Origin: Calcarisporiella thermophila CBS 279.70
Taxonomy: Eukaryota > Calcarisporiellomycota
Assembly (NCBI RefSeq): GCF_041956535.1
Contig: NW_027192208.1
Coordinates: forward strand, 568,492 to 632,491
Length of the DNA stretch: 64,000 nt
Reading direction: 5' to 3'
Below the pieces are notes generated by a model that saw nothing but the letters and a program-made list of their open reading frames with translations, did no database searches and was not told the origin of the DNA. Positions 12,774 through 22,750 of the stretch are shown in pieces (positions within the stretch are counted from its first letter, which is position 1; each line of letters starts with the position of its first letter). The translations under genes and the position numbers were made by a program.

Positions 12774-13292
12774 ATGACTATCATCATTTCTGATCTCAAA
12801 TCCCGTATGTTCAAAGATCGAGACGAAATAACTAAATGGATGAACGATTATGCAGTTAGTATTGGGTTTGAATGGAGGGTAGAACGCTCAGATCGTTATA
12901 CTGGATTTCTCACTGCTCTATTGCATGTTCACGATCAGGCCAACACAGTTCGAATAGCGACATACCTATGAGAAATGTATCAACAGTGAAATGCAAATGT
13001 CCTTTCATATCGCGATTTCGATTTTCAAAAGCCGTAAATGCTTACCGCATTACCTCTGGTATTATCGAGCATAATCATCCTTTGGAGTCCGAGGATATTC
13101 GTTTTGCTCGCAGATTTCGTAGACTCGACCCTGAAACAGTTCAGTTTGCTCAGAATGTTATTCAATTGGATTCTGTGTTTCTCTCTCACAACTCGTCTTG
13201 TTCGTGGCCAGATTGAATCCATTCAGGCTAAAGATATCAATAATTCTTTAGCGACAAATGCCAGAGCGTATTGCAGTATGCAGTTGAAGTAA
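12774..13292 (+). pseudogene. FAR1/MULE-type transposase N-terminal domain relic
   Basis: Three successive reading frames together give one degraded protein. The first frame (12774-12971) reads FKDRDEITKWMNDYAVSIGF and WRVERSDR. The next (about 12970-13190) reads STVKCKCPFISRFRFS, YRITSGIIEHNHPLES and FARRFRRLDPETVQFAQNVI. The last (to about 13292) reads RLVRGQIESIQAKDINN. This is the FAR1-type DNA-binding domain of Mutator-like transposases: Cys-x-Cys-Pro-Phe, then His-Asn-His as zinc ligands. At least two frameshifts break it, and no DDE catalytic domain follows, so it is a truncated remnant. I could not find terminal inverted repeats with confidence. Confidence 0.8.
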
Positions 13293-13856
13293 TCAACCCT
13301 ATAAGAAGTCACCATAAGCAGTCTCAGCGGAAAATTTAAGGATTTTTTTAGTAAAAACGCCAGTAAACCTATTGGTTCAATAGGAATATTTACGTAGTGA
13401 ATAAGGAAGTCAGGAAAAGTGCCTAGTGGAAATTTATTTGTCTCGGCCCAAGCAATAAATTTTGAGCCGAAAAAAATATGTGAAAACAGAACTCGGCTGA
13501 AATTCTACAGCCAGGCCAAAAAGCCCTTAAAAATTTCCCGAGATTTCCGAGTAAGATTGATAGAGCAATTCAACTTTAATCAAATGTCAAATCACATAAT
13601 GTTGTAATAGAATAAAATTGATTTTTTATAAAAGATACTACAGCTCTACTCAAGAGAACCATCATTTTTCTTATAAAGAAAAATTTTGAGTTATTTCACT
13701 GTTCGTTTTCTATATCTTTGAAACAAAAACTTAGCCTAGTTTTTTCTTAATATATAATGAAATAGAAGATCAACTACCAAATTTACTAAAAGATAATAAA
13801 ATATGCAAGGTGACAAATCGTTTCAAATGAAAATATAATTTTACAATTCATTCTTA
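13293..13856. other. AT-rich spacer downstream of the transposase relic
   Basis: About 560 bp of AT-rich sequence with no convincing coding frame or RNA gene. It lies between the FAR1 relic and the 3' end of the NTPase/nuclease gene and is probably decayed mobile DNA. Confidence 0.5.
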
Positions 13857-16502
13857 GTTTTGGTTTTTAATTTTCAAAAATGAATATAGGATATCTTTCC
13901 GAGGAAAAGTTTCTTTGCCCACCGGATTGCCATTAATATCATAATAGTTGGTATTGTATACCTCTTTCGGGAACATTTCTCCTTCAGATTCGCACAAATA
14001 GCCCAATGCATTCTGCAGATTGGTGCCGAACGAAAAGGATTTATAGTTGGAAATAAACAAGTATATCGCAGAATCTGGAGAGGAGGTAGCAGAAGATGAA
14101 TGGCCCCACACTAGAGTTGAGTTACGACGAAGTGAAATATAAAGATGGAGATGCGGCGGCGTATTTCCATTGAACCAACTTGAAAGTTTAAACTCCATCT
14201 TTTTGGCACAGTCTTTCATGTTACTGGGATCATCTCTTTCGCGATTTTTCACCTGGATTGCAATGCATGTATAATTCCCATCGCGAAATCGAACCGGAAT
14301 CAAAAGATCTATTGCCTCACTATTTTTGGGGAGGGTGATAGCTGCTCTTCGTTTCCAACAGGTTTTGAATAAATCAACCCCAATATCACATTCGGATAGC
14401 TTTTCGTAGATGTTAAGAAAATGATTGAAGGCTACCTCTGCTTCACAAAATGAGCCAAGTATTTGGCGCAGGGTGGCTGTATCTTTCACCAATTCGCACG
14501 GATTATTATTAATTACAGGCGGCTGACTAAGATAAAATAGACAAGGTAAAATTGTGGTGCATCTTCTATTCATAAGCTTTAGAGTTACCTTCCGCCAATA
14601 TCCTGCACTTTAGAAATGCATTCATATTCGTCCGATAATAGTGATGATAAGAATAGTTCCACTGAAACCTGGTTACCAAATATCGATTTGCTAGCTAATT
14701 GCATTGCGCGTAAAAGAGCGATGCGAACTGCTGTTTCGCCACACTCTCCTCCGTGAGCAATTCCTCGATGCACAACATCTACCAAAATATTCACAGAGTC
14801 TGCCCATTGCTTATCATCATCAAGACTAGCAAGTGCTCCTGCTGCAAGAAATGGCTCCGATGGGTATACGAGAAACAACTCTGTTCGGTCTGACGATATT
14901 CCTAGAGCTGTGGCCATATGATCTGCGACCAATGTCTGTGCAAATATGGCCATAGGCGAGAATCTTATTGCTGCAAGACACGCCAGCTGAGCTAAAGCTG
15001 CTAGTTTCGTATCTCCAGATGTTCCCATTAGTTTAGCTTTTGCTAATAAAACTATGTCTTTCAAATCCGAATTTTTTGATAGGAGTGCTCCAAAAAGCGG
15101 GCGACCGTACAGGGCTAGTTGCTTGGGAGTAGGATTCTCCGGCATGTTTCTGGCTAGTGCATCTGTCATTGCAACATCGAAAAAGGGCTGAAAGAGTGTA
15201 AAATCAGAATCACGAGCGGAAGAATCCAATTCAAATTTGGGAAAGAAATTATTAATTTTCCCGCTGGTACTAAGGCACACAGAGAACAATCCTTCCCAAC
15301 GAAGATAGCGAATACCACAACGCCACATACGGAATTTCTTGGAGTAATTTATTTGCGTAACTCCTTTTCTTTTCTCGAAGAGTTCATGTGCTTCATCAAG
15401 ACAACAAATGAGCTTAATATCCCCGATTCCCTTCCCAAGTCCACGTTTGTTCAGAAAAGAAGCGCTAAGAATTGCTTGTTTTGCAGCGGTTTTCGAAACT
15501 TCATCTTTGGTGTGACTAAATGAATGAATATATATATATTGAATTTATCAATATAAATGCCAGCAAATATAATATATAATATTTGCATTTAAATACTACC
15601 TTTCATATTTATCCTTAATATTATTCCAAAATTGTTCGCAAGCTGCTCGTTGTTCGATCTGCATCTTCCAAAATTCACTATGTTCTTTGTTTATCTCCTT
15701 AATTGCCTCCACCGCTGCAAGCATAATTACTGCAAACATTTGAATGTCATCTTCATTGTCCACTTCCAGTTGTTTTTAACACCCAATCGATTAGAGGGGA
15801 TGCCGAAGGGAAACCAGTTGACCCAGGGTTTCGCTTGCAAATATATAGTACATGCACATTTTTGGCGATCTGTGAAATCATTCGAGTTTTGCCATAGCCT
15901 GAACTCTGCACTAGCGATATGAAGGGAACTACTTTTTTACTAAACCGCTTCCATTCTTTATGGCACCATAGCATATATTTGATAAAACGCTCAACTGCAA
16001 AATGAGGATCCATATAATCAGTGTTGAAAGCTTGTTTTACGAACTCAAAGGGAGGTTCGTACGATTGTTCAAGTGTAAGTTTGGCTAAACATTACGCGTT
16101 GTTAATAGGAAAATTAATCAAAGTATTATGATGACCTATAATCAAATACCTTTAAGCGCATTTCTTTGACGAATTTGCAGTCTTAATTCATTTTGAAGAT
16201 TCATTAAACGATTGCGAAAATGGTCTTTCAGAGATAGATTTTCAGCACGATCCCTTGAACTGCCTTTTACAGCTTTTTCTTCAGCATCTGCGATTTCATC
16301 GATACAAAATTGTATTTTTGCTAATATGATTATATAAAGAGGGTGAATTTAGTTGTCAATTGAGTAGAATTACTAAAATACCCTTTAACGAGTTAATATT
16401 GGAGTCTAGATCGTTAATTGTAACCTGCTCAGCTGGAATTTCAGAGTTGCCTTGGATGACTTCCATTTGGACATCCTCTTCATACTCTTCATTTTTACTC
16501 AT
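13854..16502 (-). CDS. Crinkler/CR-effector-like P-loop NTPase with C-terminal PD-(D/E)xK-like domain
   Basis: I assembled this gene from ATG 16502 (MSKNEEYEEDVQMEV) to a stop at 13854. An acidic N-terminus is followed by a coiled-coil-like exon, then a P-loop (LVQSSGYGKTRMI, about 15.9 kb; Ser replaces the usual first Gly of Walker A). A Walker B with LICCLDEAHEL lies near 15.4 kb, followed by a sensor-like LFSVCLSTSG. The C-terminal exon (13857-14560) has AIDLLIPVRF and IAIQVKNRERDD, a D...(Q)xK arrangement like restriction-endonuclease-fold nucleases. This NTPase-plus-nuclease layout matches the CR (Crinkler-RHS-type) proteins expanded in many fungi and oomycetes; their role as secreted effectors or intragenomic weapons is debated. 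I see no signal peptide. Near 15760-15785 the frame breaks: either a weak ~49-nt intron (GTGGAC donor) or a single-base frameshift, so it may be a recent pseudogene. Confidence 0.7.
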
Positions 16503-17271
16503 AGTAAATAGTATATACGAATGAACTAGATATGAAGGGAAATTTGGTAATGTAATAATTGATTCTTTTGAATATATTTTAGTTTTTCATGTAATATCGT
16601 CGTCATCTTTACTCTGATAGAGATGTGTTAAATTGCAGTCACGTATCAGTCACATTTTTCGACAAGCCTCCATTCTACACCGCGCTTCATCAGCTTGAGT
16701 TCGGTTGGTTTGCCTAGCTGCATTAAAAAATGAGCCAGATTTCTTCCTAGGCAAAATGATCCTGGAGGATTTCAAACCTCTTACCATAATATATAAACAA
16801 TAACGCGACGACAACTCGCAAATCTCTTTTCATTTTTCTCCTGAATAGGTTACCCCCAGTCCTCAAACTCTTATATGATGACGATATAGCACCTTAGCTA
16901 CGATGAATAGTTAATTTATTGTTAATTGTTTCTTACCTCATTCTCATGTCTACAAGCAACTTTTTTTTTTACGAAGAATGAGCCAAGAGTTGCAACCGTA
17001 TTCCTCGCCAAAGAGATCCCCTCTGTGCTGAGGAGCAAAACTCGTCAGGAGATAATTTGAAGCAATAAGAAAAGAGCTGAATTCGACTTGGTCGTGAAGG
17101 AATTTTCAATTTAATTCCCCCCAATCGGGTGACGTTTCAGAACCTAAATTTCTCCGGCGGGTTGAAATGAAAAATCTCCTCAAAGAAAATGCAAAGAAAA
17201 AAAAACGCACTCTGCTCTTTATTCCCTTTGCCATCGTTACTCCCTCTAATTTCACCACATTATACTACGTG
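16503..17271. other. Intergenic spacer between divergent genes
   Basis: About 770 bp between the starts of the NTPase/nuclease gene (minus) and the membrane-protein gene (plus). It is AT-rich with a T-tract near 16960. No gene or repeat is evident. Confidence 0.5.
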
Positions 17272-18366
17272 ATGATCATGCGCAGATACCTCTTAATAGC
17301 TCTTTTTCTCTTGCTAATACAGAAATCCGCCGCCGTCAAAAACTTAGGGCAAGCGTGTGATCCCACCCCGATCTATAGCGCGGCCCTCCACTATATCGAC
17401 GACTGCGATAGCCCAATGCTAGCATGCGACCCGGGCAATCACACATGCGTCTACCGCGGATGCCGTAATACCGACTATATACCAGGCTGGATCCCGGGTG
17501 TGCCCTTTCCCATGCGATGCTCACCATCCACATCCTTCTGCCCCGATAACAACCTAAAGTGCCAGCCGCTGAAGCCCTACAACACTTCGTGTGAGCCGTC
17601 ACGGGACGACGAATGCTTTGGGACCCATTCCATCTGCCTGAACCAAGTGTGTCAACTAAAGATCCGGACCCTGGGGCAGCCTTGTGTCTTGGACGTGACC
17701 CAGTACCGGAGAACTGGATATGGCGGCGAGGCGGGCGTCGTGCAGACCATTGTGCGGGATGACTGTATGGCGGGCACCTTCTGCGCCGAAGACACCCGGG
17801 TGTGCGTGCAAGCATGGCCGTTGGGCAAAGAGTGCTCCCAGGACCGAGAATGCTTGACGGGGGCATGCGGCGAGTCGGGCCTGTGTGATGAGCCGCCAGA
17901 GACCTATCAACAAATAGGCAGCTGGGCCTATGTGCTGGTTGGCCTCGGGACCGCGGCCCTGATAGCCGCCACCATGGCCTGTCTCTGGATGCTGCACCGG
18001 CATTATCGGAAAATACGGGGCGCCAAGCGGGCGCGGTTCTTTTCAGAGCAAGAATCCTTCCGCCAAATCACTCTGCCGGGACTCGGGGAGGGGCATATCA
18101 CCCTTTCCACCCCGAATTCCCCGATGAGCGTCTCGTTTTCTGCCCGGAGTCGAAACAGCATCCTTACCGACGACGAGGACGATAGCACGCTGATCTCCTC
18201 CGTAAAGAGTCCCTCCATTATGAGCCGGTCTAGTAGCATGCACGGTGTGACCAATGGAAGTCTGCGCTCTATCTATGTACTCCCTGACGTCCAGATGGCA
18301 AACGAGGCCCAAAACTCGCGGCCGCCCAGCTCTTTTTGTCAAACGCCAAGGGAAAGCCTTTGGTGA
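17272..18366 (+). CDS. Cysteine-rich type I membrane protein of unknown function
   Basis: A single-exon gene. An upstream in-frame ATG exists at 17167, but I prefer 17272 (or 17278) because it places a signal peptide, MRRYLLIALFLLLIQKSAA, at the N-terminus. The ectodomain has many cysteines in repeated LGQxC / C-x(5-8)-C patterns (for example KNLGQACDPTP, RTLGQPCVLDV, LGKECSQDRECLTGACG), which suggests disulfide-bonded modules. A transmembrane helix (WAYVLVGLGTAALIAATMAC) follows, then a Ser-rich basic cytoplasmic tail with many Ser-Pro and Arg-x-x-Ser sites. No catalytic motif is visible. From memory, similar cysteine-rich single-pass proteins occur in several fungal groups without assigned function; a cell-surface or adhesion role is only a guess. 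Confidence 0.85.
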   Translation: MIMRRYLLIALFLLLIQKSAAVKNLGQACDPTPIYSAALHYIDDCDSPMLACDPGNHTCVYRGCRNTDYIPGWIPGVPFPMRCSPSTSFCPDNNLKCQPLKPYNTSCEPSRDDECFGTHSICLNQVCQLKIRTLGQPCVLDVTQYRRTGYGGEAGVVQTIVRDDCMAGTFCAEDTRVCVQAWPLGKECSQDRECLTGACGESGLCDEPPETYQQIGSWAYVLVGLGTAALIAATMACLWMLHRHYRKIRGAKRARFFSEQESFRQITLPGLGEGHITLSTPNSPMSVSFSARSRNSILTDDEDDSTLISSVKSPSIMSRSSSMHGVTNGSLRSIYVLPDVQMANEAQNSRPPSSFCQTPRESLW

Positions 18367-18570
18367 TGAATTTTGCAGAAAGAAAGGGATCTGGCGGAGG
18401 AGGAGGAGGGGAAACATTTTGGCTACCGTATATCCACTGGAGTCGATTGATATAATTGGATTTTTTTTTTTAATGGTTTCATATTATACTTGGTTTATTA
18501 CGCTGACTAGTAACATAGAATATTGTCCTTTTTCAATATAGCAAGAAAAAAACAATTGTTTTTACAACCA

Positions 18571-19535
18571 CTATAACCATTGATCTAATTCTTTCCACTC
18601 ATTGTCGTCCAGCTCTGACTCGGTGTACTTTTGGCGCACCTCCTGGACGCATTCCTTCAGGCTCGAAGGCACGGTTACGTTGGCATGCTGTTGTTTCAGG
18701 AAGGTGTGCAGTGTTCGAAGAGACTAAAATATAGAATAATTACAACCAACCATGAGTCATGAACCCGGGAAAACGGATGTTATTCATCGACCCAAGTTGA
18801 GTGGCTTACCTTGGCCACCAAATCCTCGTCATCTTGGAACTCCCTCAAAACACGCTCTAAGCCTACCGCCATCCCCTCCTCCCACAAGCGCGCTGATACG
18901 TTCTCCTCGTCCAGCATCACATTCTGATATAAGAACACCACTTTTCTTACCACCGAGGCCTGGCCTTCTACAAGCAGCTGCGCAAGCAAAGCCCACCCGT
19001 TACGGTCCTCGAATTCCCGGAGCGCCTCTTGGCAGTTGCGCACACTACCGCTCACGCACCCGACTGCTTTGGCTTTGACCTCTTGAGATTCATCCTCGAG
19101 GAGCGGCATCAGGGCCTCCAACCCTCCCGCTTTCAAAAATGCCTTCTGTGCCCTGGGGTTATTTTGGAGTGCACTTCCGCAACACCATGCGCCCATTGCA
19201 CGGATCTCCGGCTCCTCCGCCTGCAATTGCTTGAGCACGAGCGGCCACAGCTGCATGTTCTCAAGATTGCACGCGTTGTCGATTTGCTCAACCAATTCTT
19301 GCAGCTCTTCTAATGCAGCTAGCCGGGCATCAAAAGAGGACGAGGGCGAGGCGATGATATCTGCCGCCTCGCGCATGCGCGTGGGATCGTCCTTGCCCAA
19401 GACGGCATCGATCAACTCGCGGTTAATGGTGTAATTTGGCCGCTCAGAGGGGGGCTGTTGTGCTTGCGTGGAGAGTTGCTCGGGATCGGAGTTGGCGATG
19501 GCCCATTGTAATAAGCTCTGCATATTTCTTGACAT
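18571..19535 (-). CDS. FES1: Hsp70 nucleotide exchange factor Fes1 (HspBP1-like)
   Basis: A cytosolic armadillo-repeat protein that releases ADP from Hsp70 and helps route misfolded clients to degradation. The protein starts MSRNMQSLLQWAIANSD; the MQSLLxWxxxNS beginning is typical of Fes1, so the real start may be the second Met at 19523. Armadillo repeats follow with family-typical blocks: AALEELQELVEQIDNA, IRAMGAWCCGSALQNN, AQKAFLKAGGLEALMPLL and AVGCVSGSVRN. One intron (about 18725-18810) separates the last exon, which ends KELDQWL. About 300 residues fits the family. The upstream open frame to 19670 is leader sequence without an ATG-supported start. Confidence 0.95.
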
Positions 19536-19885
19536 GATTTGCAAATGGGGTGGTTTTTTGTGTTGGCGAGGCGGAATGAAAATAAAATATACAACTATGA
19601 CTTTCTGTCCATGCTTCATTTTCGGCTGGACTCGAATCTTCTCGATGTTTTCGTTGTCCAACTGAGCCACCCGTTTATTAAAAAAAACAATGCCAGATAT
19701 GAATGAACACTATTAACATTATATTAGAGAGAAAATTTTGAGGGGGGTGTTGAGCGATGCCCACCCCCCAAACAGTGGAGTGAAATGCTTTACAATAAAC
19801 CAAGAAATGCAAAAAAAAAAACATTGTCAAACACTTCTAATTGATGAATCCCTTTTGATGAAAGAAACATGGATATAAAAATGGC
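19536..19885. other. Intergenic, FES1 promoter and downstream flank of the RPNTP gene
   Basis: About 350 bp with A/T tracts. It presumably holds the FES1 promoter and the 3' flank of the small proline-rich gene. Nothing else is seen. Confidence 0.45.
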
Positions 19886-20104
19886 TCATGCCGCCACCGC
19901 TATAGCGCATGATGGCGTGTTTGGCCGCGTCGGAGCCGGGTACGGCCAAACGTAGTTGCATGGGGTATTTGGGCGTGACGGGGCGACAGGATACGGCCCA
20001 TTATAGCTTTTGGTGGGGAAGTGTGGACGTGTGGGCGCAATAGGATAAGGGGAGTGGCCACAGGGGGTATTAGGGCGGGAGGGTGCAATTGGAAAAGGGT
20101 TCAT
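19886..20104 (-). CDS. Small RPNTP-repeat protein A (72 residues), unknown
   Basis: A 72-codon single-exon frame made almost entirely of a repeated motif. Four copies of P-(Y/F)-P-x-A-P-(S/T)-R-P-(N/H)-(T/F)-P are visible: NPFPIAPSRPNTP, SPYPIAPTRPHFP, GPYPVAPSRPNTP and WPYPAPTRPNTP. The C-terminus is AIAVAA. A second gene at 29335 on the other strand carries the same motif and a near-identical C-terminal ending, so the frame is real and belongs to a family. No signal peptide, membrane segment or enzyme motif is present; it is likely disordered. Each motif holds a Thr-Pro (proline-directed kinase) site. A TATA element lies about 200 bp upstream. The function is unknown. Confidence 0.75.
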   Translation of the reverse strand: MNPFPIAPSRPNTPCGHSPYPIAPTRPHFPTKSYNGPYPVAPSRPNTPCNYVWPYPAPTRPNTPSCAIAVAA

Positions 20105-20286
20105 TTTACACAGAATGACTACTCAGAGATGCAATGGGGTGATGAGCAAGTTGATTGGGGCAACTGGAGGCGGCCTTAAGAACAAGTGAATAGAGGTGGG
20201 TGAGGGGAGAGAAGGTTTACTACGGAAGGCCTAACGAGAAATTTACAGATAAGAAAAAATTTTCAAGAATGAAAAATCAGTAAACA

Positions 20287-20298
20287 GGGGGGGGGGGG
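20287..20298. repeat. Homopolymer G tract (12 G)
   Basis: Twelve consecutive G residues stand about 180 bp upstream of the RPNTP-repeat gene A start; they read as C on that gene's strand, just downstream of a TATA element. The stretch may act as a promoter element or may simply be unstable sequence. Confidence 0.85.
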
Positions 20299-20306
20299 AA
20301 TACGGG

Positions 20307-20314
20307 CTTATATA
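20307..20314 (-). promoter_or_regulatory. Probable TATA box of RPNTP gene A
   Basis: On the minus strand this reads TATATAAG, about 205 bp upstream of the ATG at 20104 and directly before the C-rich tract. The position fits a TATA box followed by a leader of about 150-170 nt. Confidence 0.5.
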
Positions 20315-20591
20315 TTGACAGAGAAGCCATGGTGCAATCTATTCATAAAAAGACAATTGAAAAAAAAATTTTTCCCCTCTCGCTGAATCTTATGCATGTT
20401 TACTAGAGTTCATTTCACATACAGGTTTGAGAGGAAAACAATTAAAAAAAAAGTTGACATTTGCATTAATAACTTTTTTGTGGAAGCTGGAAAAGTAAAA
20501 AATAGAAAAAGGGGAATCCGTACGCAGCAACGGTCGGCCCGAGAGGGAAAAAATGGCGAAAAAAAAAAACGAGTGCCGAGGCAAGACCTGC

Positions 20592-21451
20592 TTAATACTT
20601 GTATTTTGTAGAATAGTCCTTGGGGGACACCACCAAACCCCGGCCTAGTTACAAATCATGGAGATTGGCAAGGATTAGAAAATGCACCAGCACCTTTACG
20701 TGATCCATTCTTATGGTATACGTACCTTTGCGTGCTCCCCTATACACCGTCTCTACGATGTCGATAAACTCGTTCTAGATAGCGATAAAAATAGATCAGT
20801 CCCGCCCTTATCCTTTTTTCCTCCCTTGCTGCGTTTCCACTGAGGATCCATTACCTTATCCTCGAGGGCCCAGTTAATCTTATTGTTGTTTCCGGTTCCA
20901 AGGTCAATCATGATATGCTTGTTCCGATAGAAAAACATGACGGTGCAAGGGTCATACAATTCATACATCTTGTTGAAGTCTGGCACCTCCGTGATGTCGA
21001 CCTATGAAAAGAATGGATCCATGCTGAGGATTGGCCACCCATGAGCCCCCGATCTCAATAAAGGATCATTACCAAGTAAATCACGGCAAAGTTTTTGATT
21101 TTTTCAGCGGTCCCATAGAGAATCTCGTCCATCTTCATGCAGGTAGGATCCTGAAACAGCATAAAATGAAGTTATGAGTGAGATGTGCATGGTGAAAATG
21201 AATCTCTCCGATATATACCCAATCATGGCCGAAGCGTATGACCACAACCCGATCCTCCTCCGAAAGAATGGCTTGGTCTACTTGCCAACCTAAGGTGGGG
21301 GAATCAAAAGCTCAATCAGTAACTCGAAAATGATGTCTAGGATTTCCACCCGCCTTTGCAGGAGAAATGAAACTGAATGTGAAAACAGAGGAGAAAAAAG
21401 GAGGCAAACAGCACACTTACCGTTCTCAAGATGAGGGAGAAAATAGGACAT
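20592..21451 (-). CDS. DIB1: U5 snRNP thioredoxin-like protein Dib1/Dim1 (TXNL4A)
   Basis: A small essential component of the U4/U6-U5 tri-snRNP with a thioredoxin fold that lacks redox function, active in the nucleus during spliceosome activation. Exons spell MSYFLPHLENG, WQVDQAILSEEDRVVVIRFG, HDWDPTCMKMDEILYGTAEK, IYLVDITEVPDFNKMYELYD, TVMFFYRNKHIMIDLGTGNN, KINWALEDK, NEFIDIVETVYRGARKG and finally RGLVVSPKDYSTKYKY. This is near-universal sequence. The spliced length of about 142 residues equals the human protein. Introns lie at about 21.30-21.42, 21.15-21.22, 21.00-21.07, 20.78-20.85 and 20.64-20.73 kb. The apparent long tail after WALEDK in the unspliced frame is intron. Confidence 0.97.
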
Positions 21452-21985
21452 GGTGTGGTTCTAGTGAAGCGATCGATATTTTTCCAAGATTAAATGCATT
21501 TAAAACCATTGCCGTCCATACATTCTATAACCTAACCTAATACAATTTTGGCATTTAACTTCCAGTCCTGGGGATTTCCAAGACAATATCCTTAATAGCT
21601 AGCAAAGTAAATAAGGAATCCAACAAAATGAATCAAAAACAGGCGCCCTCCTAGTTATTGAGAGCATTTCCATTACTTGTTGGAATCTCGAGGGTAATAG
21701 GTTTTTGATAGGGAAGAAAGGGAGTGATAGTAGTGGCATTCTGATGTCAGAGGAAAACTCCAAGAAGGATGTGCCATGCTCGGCAACGCGTCAGATGTCC
21801 GCTTATCGTGTCAGGAACTAACCACTCCTGATACAGACGTAATCCATTCTTTTCAACATGCTTACAGAACCTCCATATTGCACAGCATCTAAGGTTTAAG
21901 CGTGAATAATTTGCGGAGAGCGCAGCGAAAAAATATCAACCTTAGGAGCATGTTATACAGAGCTTCCATTTGGGATCAAATGCCT
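21452..21985. other. Intergenic, DIB1 promoter and ZNHIT3 3' flank
   Basis: About 530 bp between two minus-strand genes. I see no coding frame, RNA gene or strong repeat. Confidence 0.45.
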
Positions 21986-22750
21986 TTATTCGTTTTTTTC
22001 AAAAGGACGAACAGTATCTATCAGAGTCTGGGCAAACGCCTCAAACTCTGGATCCTCTCTGGCACGATCTAATCGTCTCTCTGCATCCTCCGCTGAGGTA
22101 ATTTCACTTATCAGTTGGCAAACACGGGGGTCTTTAAGATACTGCCGAACCTTATCCGAGTGTTCTAATAACAAGAAGTTCCATCTAGCTTAGATCCAAA
22201 TAAACATAGGTAATGATGGGGAGGTAGTACCAAGCTGAGCAAGTTGCTCGTCGCTAAGAAGCGATTCGTCATCTTCAGGGATATTGAGTGGAGGGGGATC
22301 CTGCTTCGGTGGTTCTGCGCATAGAGATGAGCTAAACACCCATGGCCATCTAAAGTAGCAAAAAGAATATATACCTGGAGGTGGGGCTGGTTTCTCACAC
22401 GGATTCTCTGCGTGGGCGGGGGAGAAGAGCCATTAAATAGTTGAATACAGTGAGAATTGACTCGAGTCTGTCACGAATTTTACCTTTATGCTTTTTATAA
22501 CAAGGGAGTGAACAGCTATTTAGATTAATGATATAGGTAAATTTCCTGAACATTATGCACATGGCTTCCATGAGGAAGAAAAAAGAAAGGGAGGGGGGAG
22601 GGAATAAAAGGACATTTACTATGGTAATGTGCATATAGGACATTTATATTTCGACACATTCTCTTGACACACTCCACATGCCTTGCTTTGTAAAGACTGA
22701 GAAGCAGAAAAGGATGACCCTTCTGACGATTTGCCCGCAAGCGCATTCAT
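21986..22750 (-). CDS. Zinc finger HIT-domain protein 3 (ZNHIT3/Hit1-like)
   Basis: HIT-finger proteins of this type assist box C/D snoRNP assembly. Splicing the exons gives MNALAGKSSEGSS, then a HIT finger: CGVCQENVSKYKCPICTLPY continuing CSLPCYKKHK. All paired Cys/His positions (CxxC, CPxC, CxxxC, H) are present, and the intron inside the finger splits the PY codon. After a Pro-rich linker come DDESLLSDEQLAQLEHSDK and VRQYLKDPRVCQLISEI, then DPEFEAFAQTLIDTV, which matches the C-terminal helical domain of ZNHIT3 (ending EKNE). About 150 residues, as in the family. Longer unspliced frames across this locus are shadows. Confidence 0.88.

Larger units (their letters stand above)
20105..20591. 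other. Spacer between RPNTP gene A promoter and DIB1 3' end
   Basis: About 490 bp. The proximal half is the promoter and leader of the small gene (TATA and G tract annotated separately). The distal half is AT-rich 3' flank of DIB1. Open frames here are low-complexity and not supported. Confidence 0.5.
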
